DNA of 64,000 nt from Mesorhizobium opportunistum WSM2075 (GCF_000176035.2 NC_015675.1:6700001-6764000); one strand, 5' to 3'; counted from the stretch's first letter, positions 34,023-43,135 are shown. Program-made: numbers and translations. The notes: generated by a model from the sequence alone, not told the origin.

Positions 34023-35936
34023 TTAGGTGTTCTCCTCCATGGATTTCGGCCAGAACCAGGCAACGAGCACGATGGCGACGACAGGCGAACCCCAGGTTAT
34101 CGCCCATGGCGTGTAGATCGAACCGATGAAGATCACGGCGGTGGCGAACGCCGCCAGAAAGGGCCAAATCGAAGGCGCCGGAGGTTCCTCGCGAATATCA
34201 GGCCGGGCCTCGGTGACGCTTGTCACGACCAGTTCGCGTTCGTCGACCTTGAGGCCGCTCACCACCGGCTTGACATCGTCCTCATCCCAAAGCGGCGAGC
34301 CGCTTGTGACATAGGGAATGCGATCGAAATTCTGCGCCTGGGGCGGCGAGGTAGTCGCCCATTCCAGCGTATCGGCATTCCAGGGATTGTCGCCGGCTAC
34401 GGGACCGGAGCGGGCGCTGACGGCCATATTGTAAAGCATCAGCACGAAGCTTGCGAAGAACAGCAGCGCACCGGCGCTGGCGAGCAGGTTGAGCCCGCCC
34501 CAGCCCATCTCCGCCGGGTACGTATAGACCCTGCGCGGCATGCCCCACAGGCCGAGCAGATGCATCGGAAAAAAGGCGATATTGAAACCGATGAAAGCGA
34601 GAGCGAACTGCCACTTGCCGAGCCGCTCATCCATCAGCCGACCCGTCACCTTCGGGAACCAATAGTAGACGGCGGCGACAAGCGGAAAGAGAGTGCCGCC
34701 AATCAGCACATAGTGGAAATGGGCGACGACGAAATAGGTATCGTGTACCTGCGTATCGATTGGCACCGACGCCAGCATGACACCCGAAAGTCCGCCTGCG
34801 ACAAAGATGAAGAAAAAGCCGAACACGAAGATCAGCGGGGTCTTGAGCACCGGCTTTCCGTCCCAGAGCGTGGCGATCCAGCAGAATATCTGGACGCCGT
34901 TCGGAATGGCGATAGCCATGCTGGAGGCGGTGAAGAATGCCGCGCCGACCTGTGGCAGGCCGGTCACGAACATGTGGTGGACCCATAGACCAAAGGACAG
35001 GAAGCAGATCGCGATCAGCGACAGCACCATCGGCAGATAACCGAATATCGGCCGCCGGGCGAAGGTTGCGATGATCGCCGAGACGAAAGCGGTTCCGGGC
35101 AGGAAGATAATATACACCTCGGGATGGCCGAAGAACCAGAACAGGTGCTGCCAAAGCAGCGGGTCGCCGCCGGCTTTGGCATTGAAGAACTGGGTGCCGA
35201 CCAGCCGCTCCATGATCAGCATCGACGAGGCAAGCATGATCGCCGGCATGGCGAAGATGATGATAAAGGAGTTGACGAGCATCGCCCACACAAACAGCGG
35301 GATACGGTCGAGCGTCATGCCCGGCGCGCGCTGCTTCAGCACTGTGACGACGATCTCCACAGATACCGCAAGCGCAGCGACTTCGGTAAAGGTGATCATC
35401 TGCGCCCAGTAGTCGGGCCCCTTGCCTGGAGTGAAATCCAGGTTTGCGAGCGGCACATAAGAGAACCAACCGACATCCGGGCGAATGCTCAACGCGAACC
35501 CGCCCCATAACATCAGGCCGCCGAACAGGTAGACGTAGTAGGAAAAGGCGTTGAGGCGCGGAAAGGCGATATTGCGCGTGCCGACCATGAGCGGCACGAG
35601 GTAGACGGCGAACGCCTCGCCGACGGGCACCCCGAACAGGAACATCATCGTGGTGCCGTGCATGGTGAAAAGCTGGTTGTAGAGCTCGGCATCGACGAGG
35701 TGACTGTCCGGTCGCGCAAGCTGCAGCCGCATGATGATCGCTAGAATGCCGCCGGCGAGCAGGAACGCGAAGGCGGTCACGGCATAGCGGATTCCGATGA
35801 TCTTGTGGTCGACGGTTGAAAGGGCGCCGATTAGGCCGCGCGTGGTGCCCCAGGTTTTGTTCAACCTTGCGCGCAGTTCCTCGTCGCCCAGATCGGAGTC
35901 ACGGGCCGCGCGAGGTTCTTCGACCGAAAGGCTCAT
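34023..35936 (-). CDS. ctaD: Cytochrome c oxidase subunit I
   Basis: A 637-residue haem-copper oxidase subunit. Conserved features: FTMHGTTMMFLFGVP (haem a ligand His), WFFGHPEVYIIFLPG with the CuB His and the cross-linked Tyr of A-type oxidases, LWVHHMFVTG (two CuB His ligands), and VVAHFHYVLIGG (haem ligands). About 12 core helices are followed by an extra C-terminal domain and two or three more helices (about 560-637), as in caa3/ACIII-associated enzymes. It reduces oxygen to water with proton pumping. Starts 4 bases before the subunit II stop (ATGA). Confidence 0.95.
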   Translation of the reverse strand: MSLSVEEPRAARDSDLGDEELRARLNKTWGTTRGLIGALSTVDHKIIGIRYAVTAFAFLLAGGILAIIMRLQLARPDSHLVDAELYNQLFTMHGTTMMFLFGVPVGEAFAVYLVPLMVGTRNIAFPRLNAFSYYVYLFGGLMLWGGFALSIRPDVGWFSYVPLANLDFTPGKGPDYWAQMITFTEVAALAVSVEIVVTVLKQRAPGMTLDRIPLFVWAMLVNSFIIIFAMPAIMLASSMLIMERLVGTQFFNAKAGGDPLLWQHLFWFFGHPEVYIIFLPGTAFVSAIIATFARRPIFGYLPMVLSLIAICFLSFGLWVHHMFVTGLPQVGAAFFTASSMAIAIPNGVQIFCWIATLWDGKPVLKTPLIFVFGFFFIFVAGGLSGVMLASVPIDTQVHDTYFVVAHFHYVLIGGTLFPLVAAVYYWFPKVTGRLMDERLGKWQFALAFIGFNIAFFPMHLLGLWGMPRRVYTYPAEMGWGGLNLLASAGALLFFASFVLMLYNMAVSARSGPVAGDNPWNADTLEWATTSPPQAQNFDRIPYVTSGSPLWDEDDVKPVVSGLKVDERELVVTSVTEARPDIREEPPAPSIWPFLAAFATAVIFIGSIYTPWAITWGSPVVAIVLVAWFWPKSMEENT

Positions 35937-36700
35937 TGCAAGTTCTCAGGCAAAGTGGACGTCACGGCGCTTTGCTGCGCCAGATCGACCGGCTTTGCCG
36001 CCGCAGCCTGACCGGCGCGCCAGCGTTGGAAATCGTTCGGCTCCAGCGCCACGACGAATATCGCCATATGCGCATGCTGCTGACCGCAAAATTCGGCACA
36101 CTGGCCGCGATATATGCCGGGCTTGCTCGCTTCGATACGGAGTTCGTTGCTTTTGCCGGGGATGAGATCGAGCTTGCCCGCGAGACTTGGTATCCAGAAC
36201 GAATGAATGACATCCGCTGTGGCGAGCTTGATGTCGACCGGGCTGCCGACCGGGATGCGAATCTCGTTCGCCGTTTCGAAGCCGTCGTTTCCTTCATAGC
36301 GGACCTGCCACCACCACTGGTGGCCCGTGACTGAGATCGCCAGCGCGCCGGCGGCCCCATCTGCAAAAATCGCCCTTTGTCCGCCGAAGCTGAGCAGCGC
36401 CAAACCTGAGAGGATGATGGTGGTGGACGTCAGCATCGCGGCAAAGGCGATAAGCATCGGCCGTTTGACGGCTGGGCGCGCGCCTTCTGCCGGTTCGCCC
36501 CGACTGTCGCGCCGGTGAGTCAGCGCGAGTAGCAGGCCAGCCATGGTGACGAGCCAGACGACACCGAGCACCGCCATGAAGGTCCAGAACAGAACAGCCA
36601 GCGTGTCGGCCTGCTCGCCATGCGGATCTAGCGCCGACTGCACGCCGGCGCAGCCCGGAAGGAGAGCGGAGCCAACAATGACAGCCAGCGGACCGGCCAA
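35933..36700 (-). CDS. ctaC: Cytochrome c oxidase subunit II (lipoprotein, no haem domain)
   Basis: A lipobox LLPGCAG is followed by VQSALDPHG, as in lipid-anchored alphaproteobacterial subunits. Two membrane helices and a cupredoxin domain follow, with GHQWWWQVRYEG and the CuA site CAEFCGQQHAHM (ligands Cys, Glu, Cys, His, Met). No CxxCH haem domain. The start is a problem: between the lipobox and residue 1 of the open frame (ATG at 37000) there is no in-frame ATG or GTG at a sensible place. The TTG at 36700 is the best in-frame choice, 255 residues. An ATG in another frame at about 36765 hints at a frameshift in the signal region. Confidence 0.85.
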   Translation of the reverse strand: MAGPLAVIVGSALLPGCAGVQSALDPHGEQADTLAVLFWTFMAVLGVVWLVTMAGLLLALTHRRDSRGEPAEGARPAVKRPMLIAFAAMLTSTTIILSGLALLSFGGQRAIFADGAAGALAISVTGHQWWWQVRYEGNDGFETANEIRIPVGSPVDIKLATADVIHSFWIPSLAGKLDLIPGKSNELRIEASKPGIYRGQCAEFCGQQHAHMAIFVVALEPNDFQRWRAGQAAAAKPVDLAQQSAVTSTLPENLQ

Positions 36701-36752
36701 CGGCGACCGGACCCTCTCGGAGACACCCCGAAACAGGGGGAGCGCGGCATCC

Positions 36753-36778
36753 GGAACTCTCCCGTCCCGTTCCGTGTT
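36753..36778 (+). promoter_or_regulatory. EcfG-type promoter before the small gene at 36812
   Basis: GGAAC-N17-TGTT, 33 bases before the GTG at 36812. It faces away from the oxidase genes. Confidence 0.45.
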
Positions 36779-36811
36779 GTTGGATTCTTCCCATGTCGAA
36801 GGGGCGGAGCC

Positions 36812-36928
36812 GTGAGTCTCAGACGCGACATCAAGATTTTCGGCGAGCCCGGCTTCTACCTTGCGACGCTCCTTGCCTTCTGCCTCATTGGCGGCGTTCT
36901 TCTGTTTTGCGGTATTTACGCGCCATAA
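36812..36928 (+). CDS. Small membrane peptide (38 residues)
   Basis: GTG start at 36812 after AAGGGGCGGAGCC. Product MSLRRDIKIFGEPGFYLATLLAFCLIGGVLLFCGIYAP: a short basic start and one membrane helix. The EcfG-type box 33 bases upstream is well placed. It runs antisense to the doubtful N-terminal extension of the subunit II frame, which supports the shorter ctaC. No family recognised. Confidence 0.4.
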   Translation: MSLRRDIKIFGEPGFYLATLLAFCLIGGVLLFCGIYAP

Positions 36929-37169
36929 CTGCGACGGTGGACGTCCGGGGCAGTCGCCGACCCCGAAGTTCTGCATCTCGTGAGCCGGCCAAAGATCCAT
37001 TCGGGGTGGTCACCAAGAGGAAGACGCTTCACTCGGCTGCCTGCCTAACCGGCCATCCGTGAGTTTTAGAACCGGTAGGGAAGAATAAAGTTCCTTGAGC
37101 TTGCCTCGACGCAGGCTACGTGGCACCGCCCTTCCCTGCTCGGCAGACTTCCGCGACATCCAGATGTAT

Positions 37170-38336
37170 TCATTGACGGCCTTCAGAGCGCTTGGAGAAA
37201 TAGGCCGCTGCTGCCCGTATGTCCTCGTCCGTAAGGCGTTGGGCCGCGGCGGCCATGATACGCCAGAATTGCGTACCGCCCCTGCCCTCGGACCGGAACA
37301 GCTTCAGTTGCCCTTCGAGATAGGGCGCGTGCTGGCCGTCGAGGCGGGGATAGTTCGGATTCTTGTCAGCGCCGATGTGGCAGCCGGAACAGGCAGGGAC
37401 GTTCCGTTCCGGAATTCCGGCCTCCGCGATTTGCTGTCCTCTGTTGATCACTTCCGCCGGGACTGGATCGCCGTCCGTCGAGACCGGCGGCTGTGCTGCA
37501 AAATGGCGGGCAAGCGCGGCCATCTCCGCAGGGGTGATGCCGGTCACCGGCAGGGCCATGAAGCCGCTTGTGCGATCGCCTCTGGCAAAGGCCTCGAGGC
37601 TGGCGAGCAGGTACGCTTCGTTTTGCCCGGCGAGCGCAGGGATGAGACCACTCCTCCCCTCGCCGTCACTCCCGTGGCAGCGAGTGCAGTTGGCGAGTGC
37701 GCCCGGATTAGTAGGCTGCTGCGCGTTGCCTATTGCGCCCCCGGCGTCAAAAGCAAGTGCCCGAAATTCGTTCGCATCGAGTTTCGGAAGTTCCCGCAGG
37801 AAAGCAACCATCGCCCAGACTTCGTCATCGCGGTCGCGGGCCGGCCATGCGGGCATTCCTGTGAAACGTATCCCGTGCTTGACGATTCGAAAAAGCTGGG
37901 CGTCGGTCCAATCTCCGACCGTCAGCGCCAGATCCGGCGGTTGTGGAAGCATGCGCAGCACCGCCGGCGAGCGAAGTTCGCCAGGTGCGCCGTGGCAGAT
38001 CGCGCAGCCTTGCGCAAAATGGCCGGCCGCTGCCGGGATCCCGCGCCTGTCGAGAGTTCTCGGCGCGTTTACGGTCAAAGCATAAGTGCGCACGGCCGAG
38101 CGCATGGCGAGTTCCAGAAACCAGGCCGTCACCTTCCAATGGCCGGTGCTGGCACCAACGTTGAAAAACCCAATCCACGCTCCGAGCAAAATGACGATAG
38201 GCAAACAGACGGCGGCAATGAGAACGTGCTTAAGTCGGACCATTATCGGCTGGTTCGTCACCCTGCTGATCTCATCTTCTTCCTCGGAAGGGGCATTGGG
38301 CGCCTTTGTCCGAGGATAGATCCGATGACCGGGCAT
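37170..38336 (-). CDS. Membrane-anchored tri-haem cytochrome c
   Basis: A 388-residue protein. An N-terminal membrane anchor (about residues 35-55, VLIAAVCLPIVILLGAWIGFF) precedes three class I cytochrome c domains with CAICH, CTRCH and CSGCH, each with a later Met ligand (for example GMPAW and GFMAL). The architecture resembles the membrane cytochrome subunits of alcohol, aldehyde or gluconate dehydrogenases, which pass electrons to a terminal oxidase. The start at 38336 overlaps the previous stop (TGATG). With gcd and the oxidase nearby it is a plausible electron carrier; partner not proven. Confidence 0.85.
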   Translation of the reverse strand: MPGHRIYPRTKAPNAPSEEEDEISRVTNQPIMVRLKHVLIAAVCLPIVILLGAWIGFFNVGASTGHWKVTAWFLELAMRSAVRTYALTVNAPRTLDRRGIPAAAGHFAQGCAICHGAPGELRSPAVLRMLPQPPDLALTVGDWTDAQLFRIVKHGIRFTGMPAWPARDRDDEVWAMVAFLRELPKLDANEFRALAFDAGGAIGNAQQPTNPGALANCTRCHGSDGEGRSGLIPALAGQNEAYLLASLEAFARGDRTSGFMALPVTGITPAEMAALARHFAAQPPVSTDGDPVPAEVINRGQQIAEAGIPERNVPACSGCHIGADKNPNYPRLDGQHAPYLEGQLKLFRSEGRGGTQFWRIMAAAAQRLTDEDIRAAAAYFSKRSEGRQ

Positions 38337-38794
38337 CACTGCAAGGCTTTCAGGTAGCGCGCGATCGTCTGGATTTCGATTTGCGGAAGCATATCGAACG
38401 CAGGCATTTTCACACCCGGTTTTAGTAAATCAGGTCGAGCGATGAAACGTGCTATGGCTTCCTCGGTGTTCGGCAGGACCCCCGCACCAATTGCTCTTCG
38501 CGACCCGACGTGGGACAGGTCCGGGCCAATCGTCCCATGGGCCTCGGTGCCTCTTATGGCATGACACGCGCCGCAACCGTTGCGTAGGAACAACGACAGC
38601 CCGCTATCCGGCGGGGGCTGAGATCCGGTTGGCGCTTCGGCCCGCTGTGTAGCTTCGATCGTCGTGAACGTCGGCATACCCGGCGGCTCGACAGGTCCCG
38701 CACATTCGACTTCTGCGGCGACCCAGATACCAGCGTTGGCGGGAACCCAGAGCGCGCAACCCACCAGCAGAAAGAGGGCGGCGTTCAACGACAT
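38336..38794 (-). CDS. Exported mono-haem cytochrome c
   Basis: A 152-residue protein. A signal peptide (MSLNAALFLLVGCALWVPANAG) is followed by a Pro-rich linker and a class I haem domain with CGACH, GPDLSHVG and a distal Met (MPAF). GGGAGG precedes the ATG at 38794. The haem domain looks like the one fused to the C-terminus of caa3-type subunit II, which the local subunit II lacks, so it may be its detached donor domain. Coupled to the tri-haem cytochrome gene. Confidence 0.82.
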   Translation of the reverse strand: MSLNAALFLLVGCALWVPANAGIWVAAEVECAGPVEPPGMPTFTTIEATQRAEAPTGSQPPPDSGLSLFLRNGCGACHAIRGTEAHGTIGPDLSHVGSRRAIGAGVLPNTEEAIARFIARPDLLKPGVKMPAFDMLPQIEIQTIARYLKALQ

Positions 38795-39013
38795 GGTATT
38801 CCTCCCGCGCTTTAACTTGGGAGACCCGGCGAGGTTCCATGGCCTTCGCCGGCGTTTTGAGCACCCGGATCGGAACAACTGGCCGAGCTACGGCTTTTTA
38901 AGCACGACATTTACACAACGGTGATCAGGTTTTCACCGCGATGGCCGGGGAGCCACGCTGTTAATGCACGTGCCGACAACGGCAGTCTGGCTCCGACCGC
39001 AAGAAGGAAGAGA

Positions 39014-39289
39014 ATGTCAGATATTCCCGCCGAAGAAATCGAGGGCCGGCTGAACGCTATTCGAGTGCTCGTGACCTTGCTGCTCACCGAAGCCGCCAAA
39101 GATTCCAGCAATCCCGAACACCTGTTTGAGCAAATCGAGGATGAGCTGCAGCTTCAAAATCACCAGGAAGATCCCGGCGTCCTACCGTCCAGGGCCTTTG
39201 CGATCGAAGCCGCCCAGGCCAGCGAGCTAAAGGTGATCGCAGACGGAGCGAGAGCTCGACTTGCCGAGTTGAAGTCAAAATCGCGCTAG
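39014..39289 (+). CDS. Small acidic helical protein
   Basis: A 91-residue protein, MSDIPAEEIEGRLNAIRVLVTLLL, mostly charged helices. AAGAAGGAAGAG precedes the ATG at 39014. The hydrophobic run of 10-12 residues is too short for a membrane segment. No family recognised. It lies alone between the cytochromes and the inositol operon, in the direction of the latter. Confidence 0.6.
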   Translation: MSDIPAEEIEGRLNAIRVLVTLLLTEAAKDSSNPEHLFEQIEDELQLQNHQEDPGVLPSRAFAIEAAQASELKVIADGARARLAELKSKSR

Positions 39290-39452
39290 AACTGGCCATC
39301 TAGGACAGACCTCTCCCAAGCCCGGCAGCCGTGGCGCCCAACAGGGAGGTCAAGAATCGGTCATAGAGCGTTGCGATCGGTCTATGTGCTGGCCGTCTGC
39401 GAAGCAGACATGCCGATCCTCGATTCGACTTCGCAATTATTCCGGCTCTCAA

Positions 39453-39477
39453 GGAACATTCCTGGCCCGTCCCAGTT
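39453..39477 (+). promoter_or_regulatory. EcfG-type promoter of the inositol/glycan operon
   Basis: GGAAC-N16-AGTT, 43 bases before the GTG at 39521. It lies inside the longer open frame from 39371 and so argues against that start. It heads a run of ten genes (39521-48636) with overlaps or gaps of at most 12 bases. Confidence 0.65.
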
Positions 39478-39520
39478 CGGTGACGTGGAAGGTTCCCTCA
39501 ACAGCAGAGGCGGCAGTTTC

Positions 39521-40624
39521 GTGACATCGAAAAAGGTTCGCATCGGCGTCGTCGGCGTCGGCAATTGCGCGTCCTCCCTCGTGCAAGGCCTAACCTACTA
39601 TCGCCAGGCAAAAAGCAACGAGCCTATCCCTGGGCTGATGCATGCCGATCTCGGCGGCTACCACGTCGACGACATCGAGGTCGTCTGTGCTTTCGACGTC
39701 GCCAAAAGCAAGGTGGGGCGCGATGTGGCCGAAGCAATTTACAGCGCCCCAAACAACACCTTCCGGTTTGCCGACGTGGCGCCGATTGGCGTGCGCGTGG
39801 AACGCGGGCCGACGCTCGACGGCATCGGCAAATATCTGCGCGACGAAATCGAGGAAGCGGACGAACCGGTCGCCGACGTGACCGCAGCCCTTCGCGAAAG
39901 CGGAGCCCAGGTGCTGGTATCCTATTTGCCGGTCGGCTCCGAAGCGGCCACCCAGTTCTATGCCGAACGCGCTCTGGAAGCCGGATGCGGGTTCGTCAAT
40001 TGCATTCCGGTCTTTATCGCCTCGCGGCCGGAATGGCGTCGACGTTTCGAAGAGCGAGGCCTCCCCCTTGTCGGCGACGACATCAAGAGCCAGGTGGGCG
40101 CGACGATTGTTCACCGGCTGCTCGCCAACCTTTTCCGGGAACGTGGCGTGCGTATCGACCGCACCTACCAGCTTAATTTCGGCGGCAACACGGATTTCCT
40201 CAACATGCTGGAGCGGGAGCGGCTGGAATCGAAAAAGATTTCCAAGACACAGTCAGTCACCAGCCAGATCGACGTTCCGCTTGAACCTGGCAACATTCAT
40301 GTCGGACCAAGCGATCATGTGCCTTGGCTCACCGATCGCAAATGGGCCTATATCCGCGTCGAAGGCACGACTTTCGGCGGCGTGCCATTGAATGCCGAGC
40401 TCAAGCTGGAAGTCTGGGATTCGCCCAACTCCGCCGGCGTGGTGATCGACGCCGTGCGCTGCGCCAAGCTTGCTCTCGATCGCGGCATTGCGGGGGCGCT
40501 CACGGGGCCTTGCAGTTACTTCATGAAGTCGCCACCGGAGCAGTTCACCGACGCCGAGGCCCGCCTGCGGACGCTCGCTTTCATCGCAGGCAGGGACGAG
40601 CCGATGCTCGACGCTGCGGAATGA
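39521..40624 (+). CDS. ino1: Inositol-3-phosphate synthase, actinobacterial type
   Basis: A 367-residue enzyme, the same length as mycobacterial Ino1. NAD motif [13 protein letters not shown] (about residues 10-22), then [73 protein letters not shown] with the catalytic lysines, and [16 protein letters not shown]. It cyclises glucose-6-phosphate to L-myo-inositol-1(3)-phosphate using NAD. The GTG at 39521 follows GAGGCGG. Rhizobia mostly catabolise inositol, so a biosynthetic enzyme heading an operon is notable. It overlaps the phosphatase gene by 4 bases. Confidence 0.92.
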   Translation: MTSKKVRIGVVGVGNCASSLVQGLTYYRQAKSNEPIPGLMHADLGGYHVDDIEVVCAFDVAKSKVGRDVAEAIYSAPNNTFRFADVAPIGVRVERGPTLDGIGKYLRDEIEEADEPVADVTAALRESGAQVLVSYLPVGSEAATQFYAERALEAGCGFVNCIPVFIASRPEWRRRFEERGLPLVGDDIKSQVGATIVHRLLANLFRERGVRIDRTYQLNFGGNTDFLNMLERERLESKKISKTQSVTSQIDVPLEPGNIHVGPSDHVPWLTDRKWAYIRVEGTTFGGVPLNAELKLEVWDSPNSAGVVIDAVRCAKLALDRGIAGALTGPCSYFMKSPPEQFTDAEARLRTLAFIAGRDEPMLDAAE

Positions 40625-41217
40625 CCACGACCTTCTTCCTTGTCCGGCATGCGGCGCATGACGACGTCGGCCGCTGCCTGGCCGGCCGCCTGAACGATAT
40701 CGACCTCGGCACCGCCGGCCGGTCACAGGCTCAGAATCTGGCCCAACGCATGGCGAGGGAGCCGCTTGCCGCGATTTTGAGCAGTCCACGCAAGCGCACG
40801 TTGGAGACCGCGAAACCCATCGCCATGTCATGCGGCGTCGAGCATGTTTCGATCCGCCGCGAATTGGATGAGATCGACTTCGGTGCATGGTCCGGCAAGA
40901 CGTTCGAAGAGCTGAATGGCGATGCCGCCTGGCGAATGTGGAATGACCAGCGACAGAACGCACGCACGCCGAGCGGCGAGACCATGCTGGATACGCAGCA
41001 GCGGGTTATCGGCCTGATGGATGCGTTGCGCCAGCAGAAGCCAAACCAATACGTCGCGCTGATCAGCCACGCGGACGTCATCAAGGCTGCGGTGTGCAAG
41101 GTCCTTGGCCTTCAGCTCGGCGACTGCTTTCGTTTCGACATTGAGCCCGCCTCGATCACCACCATCGTCCATGGCGACTGGGGCTCAAAGCTCATTCGCC
41201 TGAATGAAGTCGCCTGA
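40621..41217 (+). CDS. Histidine phosphatase (phosphoglycerate-mutase family)
   Basis: A 198-residue protein. The nucleophile motif is LVRHAAHDD (RHA instead of the usual RHG); [18 protein letters not shown] holds the acid, and [11 protein letters not shown] the second His. [15 protein letters not shown] is also typical. Coupled to ino1 by ATGA, it is a good candidate to remove phosphate from inositol phosphate or a glycosyl-inositol phosphate, although the family is broad. Confidence 0.82.
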   Translation: MTTTFFLVRHAAHDDVGRCLAGRLNDIDLGTAGRSQAQNLAQRMAREPLAAILSSPRKRTLETAKPIAMSCGVEHVSIRRELDEIDFGAWSGKTFEELNGDAAWRMWNDQRQNARTPSGETMLDTQQRVIGLMDALRQQKPNQYVALISHADVIKAAVCKVLGLQLGDCFRFDIEPASITTIVHGDWGSKLIRLNEVA

Positions 41218-41229
41218 CGGGAGCTGCCG

Positions 41230-42330
41230 ATGCGCATGGTCATCTTCGGTCTCACTGTCACTTCCTCCTGGGGAAACGGACACGCCACGCTCTGGCGCGG
41301 GCTGATACGAGCGCTCGCGCCACTCGGCTGGCGTATCAGCTTCTTTGAGCACGACACCCCCTACTACGCCGGCGCAAGGGACCTCGACCATCTCGATGGC
41401 GGCAACGTGGTGCTCTATGGGGGTTGGGATGATGTTGCCCAGGCCGCGGCGGTCGCGGTCCGGGAGGCTGACGCTGTCATTGTCACCTCCTACTGCCCGG
41501 ATGCTGTTCAAGCCTCACACCTCGCGTGCGAGAGCTGTCCCGGACTGAAAGTGTTCTATGACCTTGATACTGCGGTGACGCTGGCGCGCATCGAACAAGG
41601 CGACCAGCCACCCTATTTCGGCCCGGAAGGGCTTCGCGATTTCGACCTGGTGCTGAGCTACACCGGGGGCCCGGCGCTCGATGCACTCAAGACCATGCTG
41701 GGCGCGCGTCTCGTCGTGCCGCTCTATGGCCATGTGGATCCCGGCCACCATCGGCCGTCGCAGCCTCGGGCCGAATTTGCCGGAGATCTGTCCTATCTCG
41801 GCACCTATGCCGACGATCGGCAGACCGGCGTCGAAAAATTGCTTGTCGCGCCGGCAGTCCGGATGCCCGATCGCCGCTTTGTCATTGGCGGCGCACAATA
41901 CCCGCAGGATTTCCCGTGGAGCGACAATATCTTCTTCGTCAGGCATCTGCCGCCCGCCGACCATCCGGCCTTCTTCTGCTCGTCACGTCTGACCCTGAAC
42001 GTCACCCGCGAGGCGATGGCGCGTAAGGGTTGGTGCCCCTCGGGCCGGTTGTTCGAAGCGGCGGCCTGCGGCGCCGCGATCATTTCAGATGACTGGCCGG
42101 GCCTGGAAAGCTTCTTCGAGCCTGGCAAGGAGATACTGCTCGCGCATTCCACGGAAGACGTGGTCGCAGCGCTCGGTTTATCGGATGGCGAGATCGAAGC
42201 GCTGCGCCGTAGAGCCCGTGAACGCGTGCTCGATGAACACACATCCGCTCGCCGCGCCGCGGAACTGGATCGAATCCTGAATGAGGCGGCCCGGGCGCCG
42301 GCAAGCGAACAGATGAAGGAAGCCGTCTGA
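41230..42330 (+). CDS. CgeB-like glycosyltransferase, paralogue of 29672-30781
   Basis: A 366-residue protein closely related to 29672-30781: TSSWGNGHATLWRGLIRAL, FYDLDTAVTLARI, SYTGGPALDAL, LSYLGTYADDRQ, RFVIGGAQYPQDF, GRLFEAAACGAAIISDDWPG. GGGAG precedes the ATG at 41230. Its last base is shared with the next ATG (TGATG). Donor and acceptor unknown. Confidence 0.8.
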   Translation: MRMVIFGLTVTSSWGNGHATLWRGLIRALAPLGWRISFFEHDTPYYAGARDLDHLDGGNVVLYGGWDDVAQAAAVAVREADAVIVTSYCPDAVQASHLACESCPGLKVFYDLDTAVTLARIEQGDQPPYFGPEGLRDFDLVLSYTGGPALDALKTMLGARLVVPLYGHVDPGHHRPSQPRAEFAGDLSYLGTYADDRQTGVEKLLVAPAVRMPDRRFVIGGAQYPQDFPWSDNIFFVRHLPPADHPAFFCSSRLTLNVTREAMARKGWCPSGRLFEAAACGAAIISDDWPGLESFFEPGKEILLAHSTEDVVAALGLSDGEIEALRRRARERVLDEHTSARRAAELDRILNEAARAPASEQMKEAV

Positions 42331-43133
42331 TGTTGGGCATCGTGCCTGCCGCGGGGCGCGGCAGCCGCATTCAACCGCTGGGTTTTTCCAAGGAGTTGCT
42401 GCCGGTGGGCAGCCGGATGGACGGGCAAACCGAGCGCCCCTGCGCGGTCAGCGAATATCTGGTGCGCCGAATGGTGCGCAACGGCGTCGACAGGATCTGC
42501 TTCATCATCGGCTCGGGCAAGTCGGACATACTCGAATATTATGCCGCCGGCTATGACAGCGCCGCCGCTATCTTCGTGGCCCAGCCCTCTCCGGTCGGCC
42601 TTTGCGACGCGATCTTCCGCGCCGCGCCTCTCGTCATGCCGGAAGAAACGGTGCTGATCGGTCTGCCGGATACGATCTGGTTTCCCGAGGACGGCTTCTG
42701 CCAACTTCCGGACGACCGTCTGTCGTTCCTGCTGTTTCCTGTGGACCGGCCGGAGCTTTTCGACGCCGTCGTCACCGATCAGGATGGCCGGGTCGAGCAG
42801 ATCCAGGTCAAGCAGCAGGACGCGGCCACGGACTGGGTATGGGGAGCATTCAAGATGCCGGGCCGCATCTTTCACCGGCTCGCGGGGCTCTGGCGCGAGC
42901 GGGATGGTTGCGACGAATATTTCGGCACGCTGGTCAATGCCTATCTGGCCGTCGGAGGTGAAGCCTTAGGCGTCAAGGCGGGCTTGGCCTATGTCGATGT
43001 GGGGACGTTCAACGGCTACCGCACGGCACTGCGGCTACTTGAAAACAACGAAACGTCGGAAGACGAAGGCACGCCGATGTTGGTGCCGCCCAGCAGTTCC
43101 CAGGTGCCGTACCTGCCAGGCGAAGGAGGCTGA
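42330..43133 (+). CDS. Sugar-1-phosphate nucleotidyltransferase-like protein
   Basis: A 267-residue protein. The nucleotide-binding signature is PAAGRGSRIQPLGFSKELLPVG (residues 6-27), followed by LIGLPDTIWFP with the metal-binding Asp, and DWVWGAFKMPGRIF. It is similar to RmlA/GalU-type enzymes, which make NDP-sugars from sugar-1-phosphates. The Asn/Thr-rich tail (about 245-267) is not part of the fold. Tightly coupled to the glycosyltransferase before it. Confidence 0.82.
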   Translation: MLGIVPAAGRGSRIQPLGFSKELLPVGSRMDGQTERPCAVSEYLVRRMVRNGVDRICFIIGSGKSDILEYYAAGYDSAAAIFVAQPSPVGLCDAIFRAAPLVMPEETVLIGLPDTIWFPEDGFCQLPDDRLSFLLFPVDRPELFDAVVTDQDGRVEQIQVKQQDAATDWVWGAFKMPGRIFHRLAGLWRERDGCDEYFGTLVNAYLAVGGEALGVKAGLAYVDVGTFNGYRTALRLLENNETSEDEGTPMLVPPSSSQVPYLPGEGG

Positions 43134-43135
43134 CC

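Noticed and set aside
33300..34988. A 562-codon frame opposite the oxidase genes
   Set aside because: Very rich in Arg, Asp, Gly and His with no fold; the minus strand encodes subunits I and III.
38873..38897. GGAAC-N16-GCTT as a further EcfG-type promoter
   Set aside because: The -10 lacks GTT and the nearest plus-strand gene is about 115 bases away.
39014..39289. NepR or other anti-sigma factor candidate
   Set aside because: Acidic and helical, but lacks the PDR turn and the two-helix spacing found at 49110-49286.
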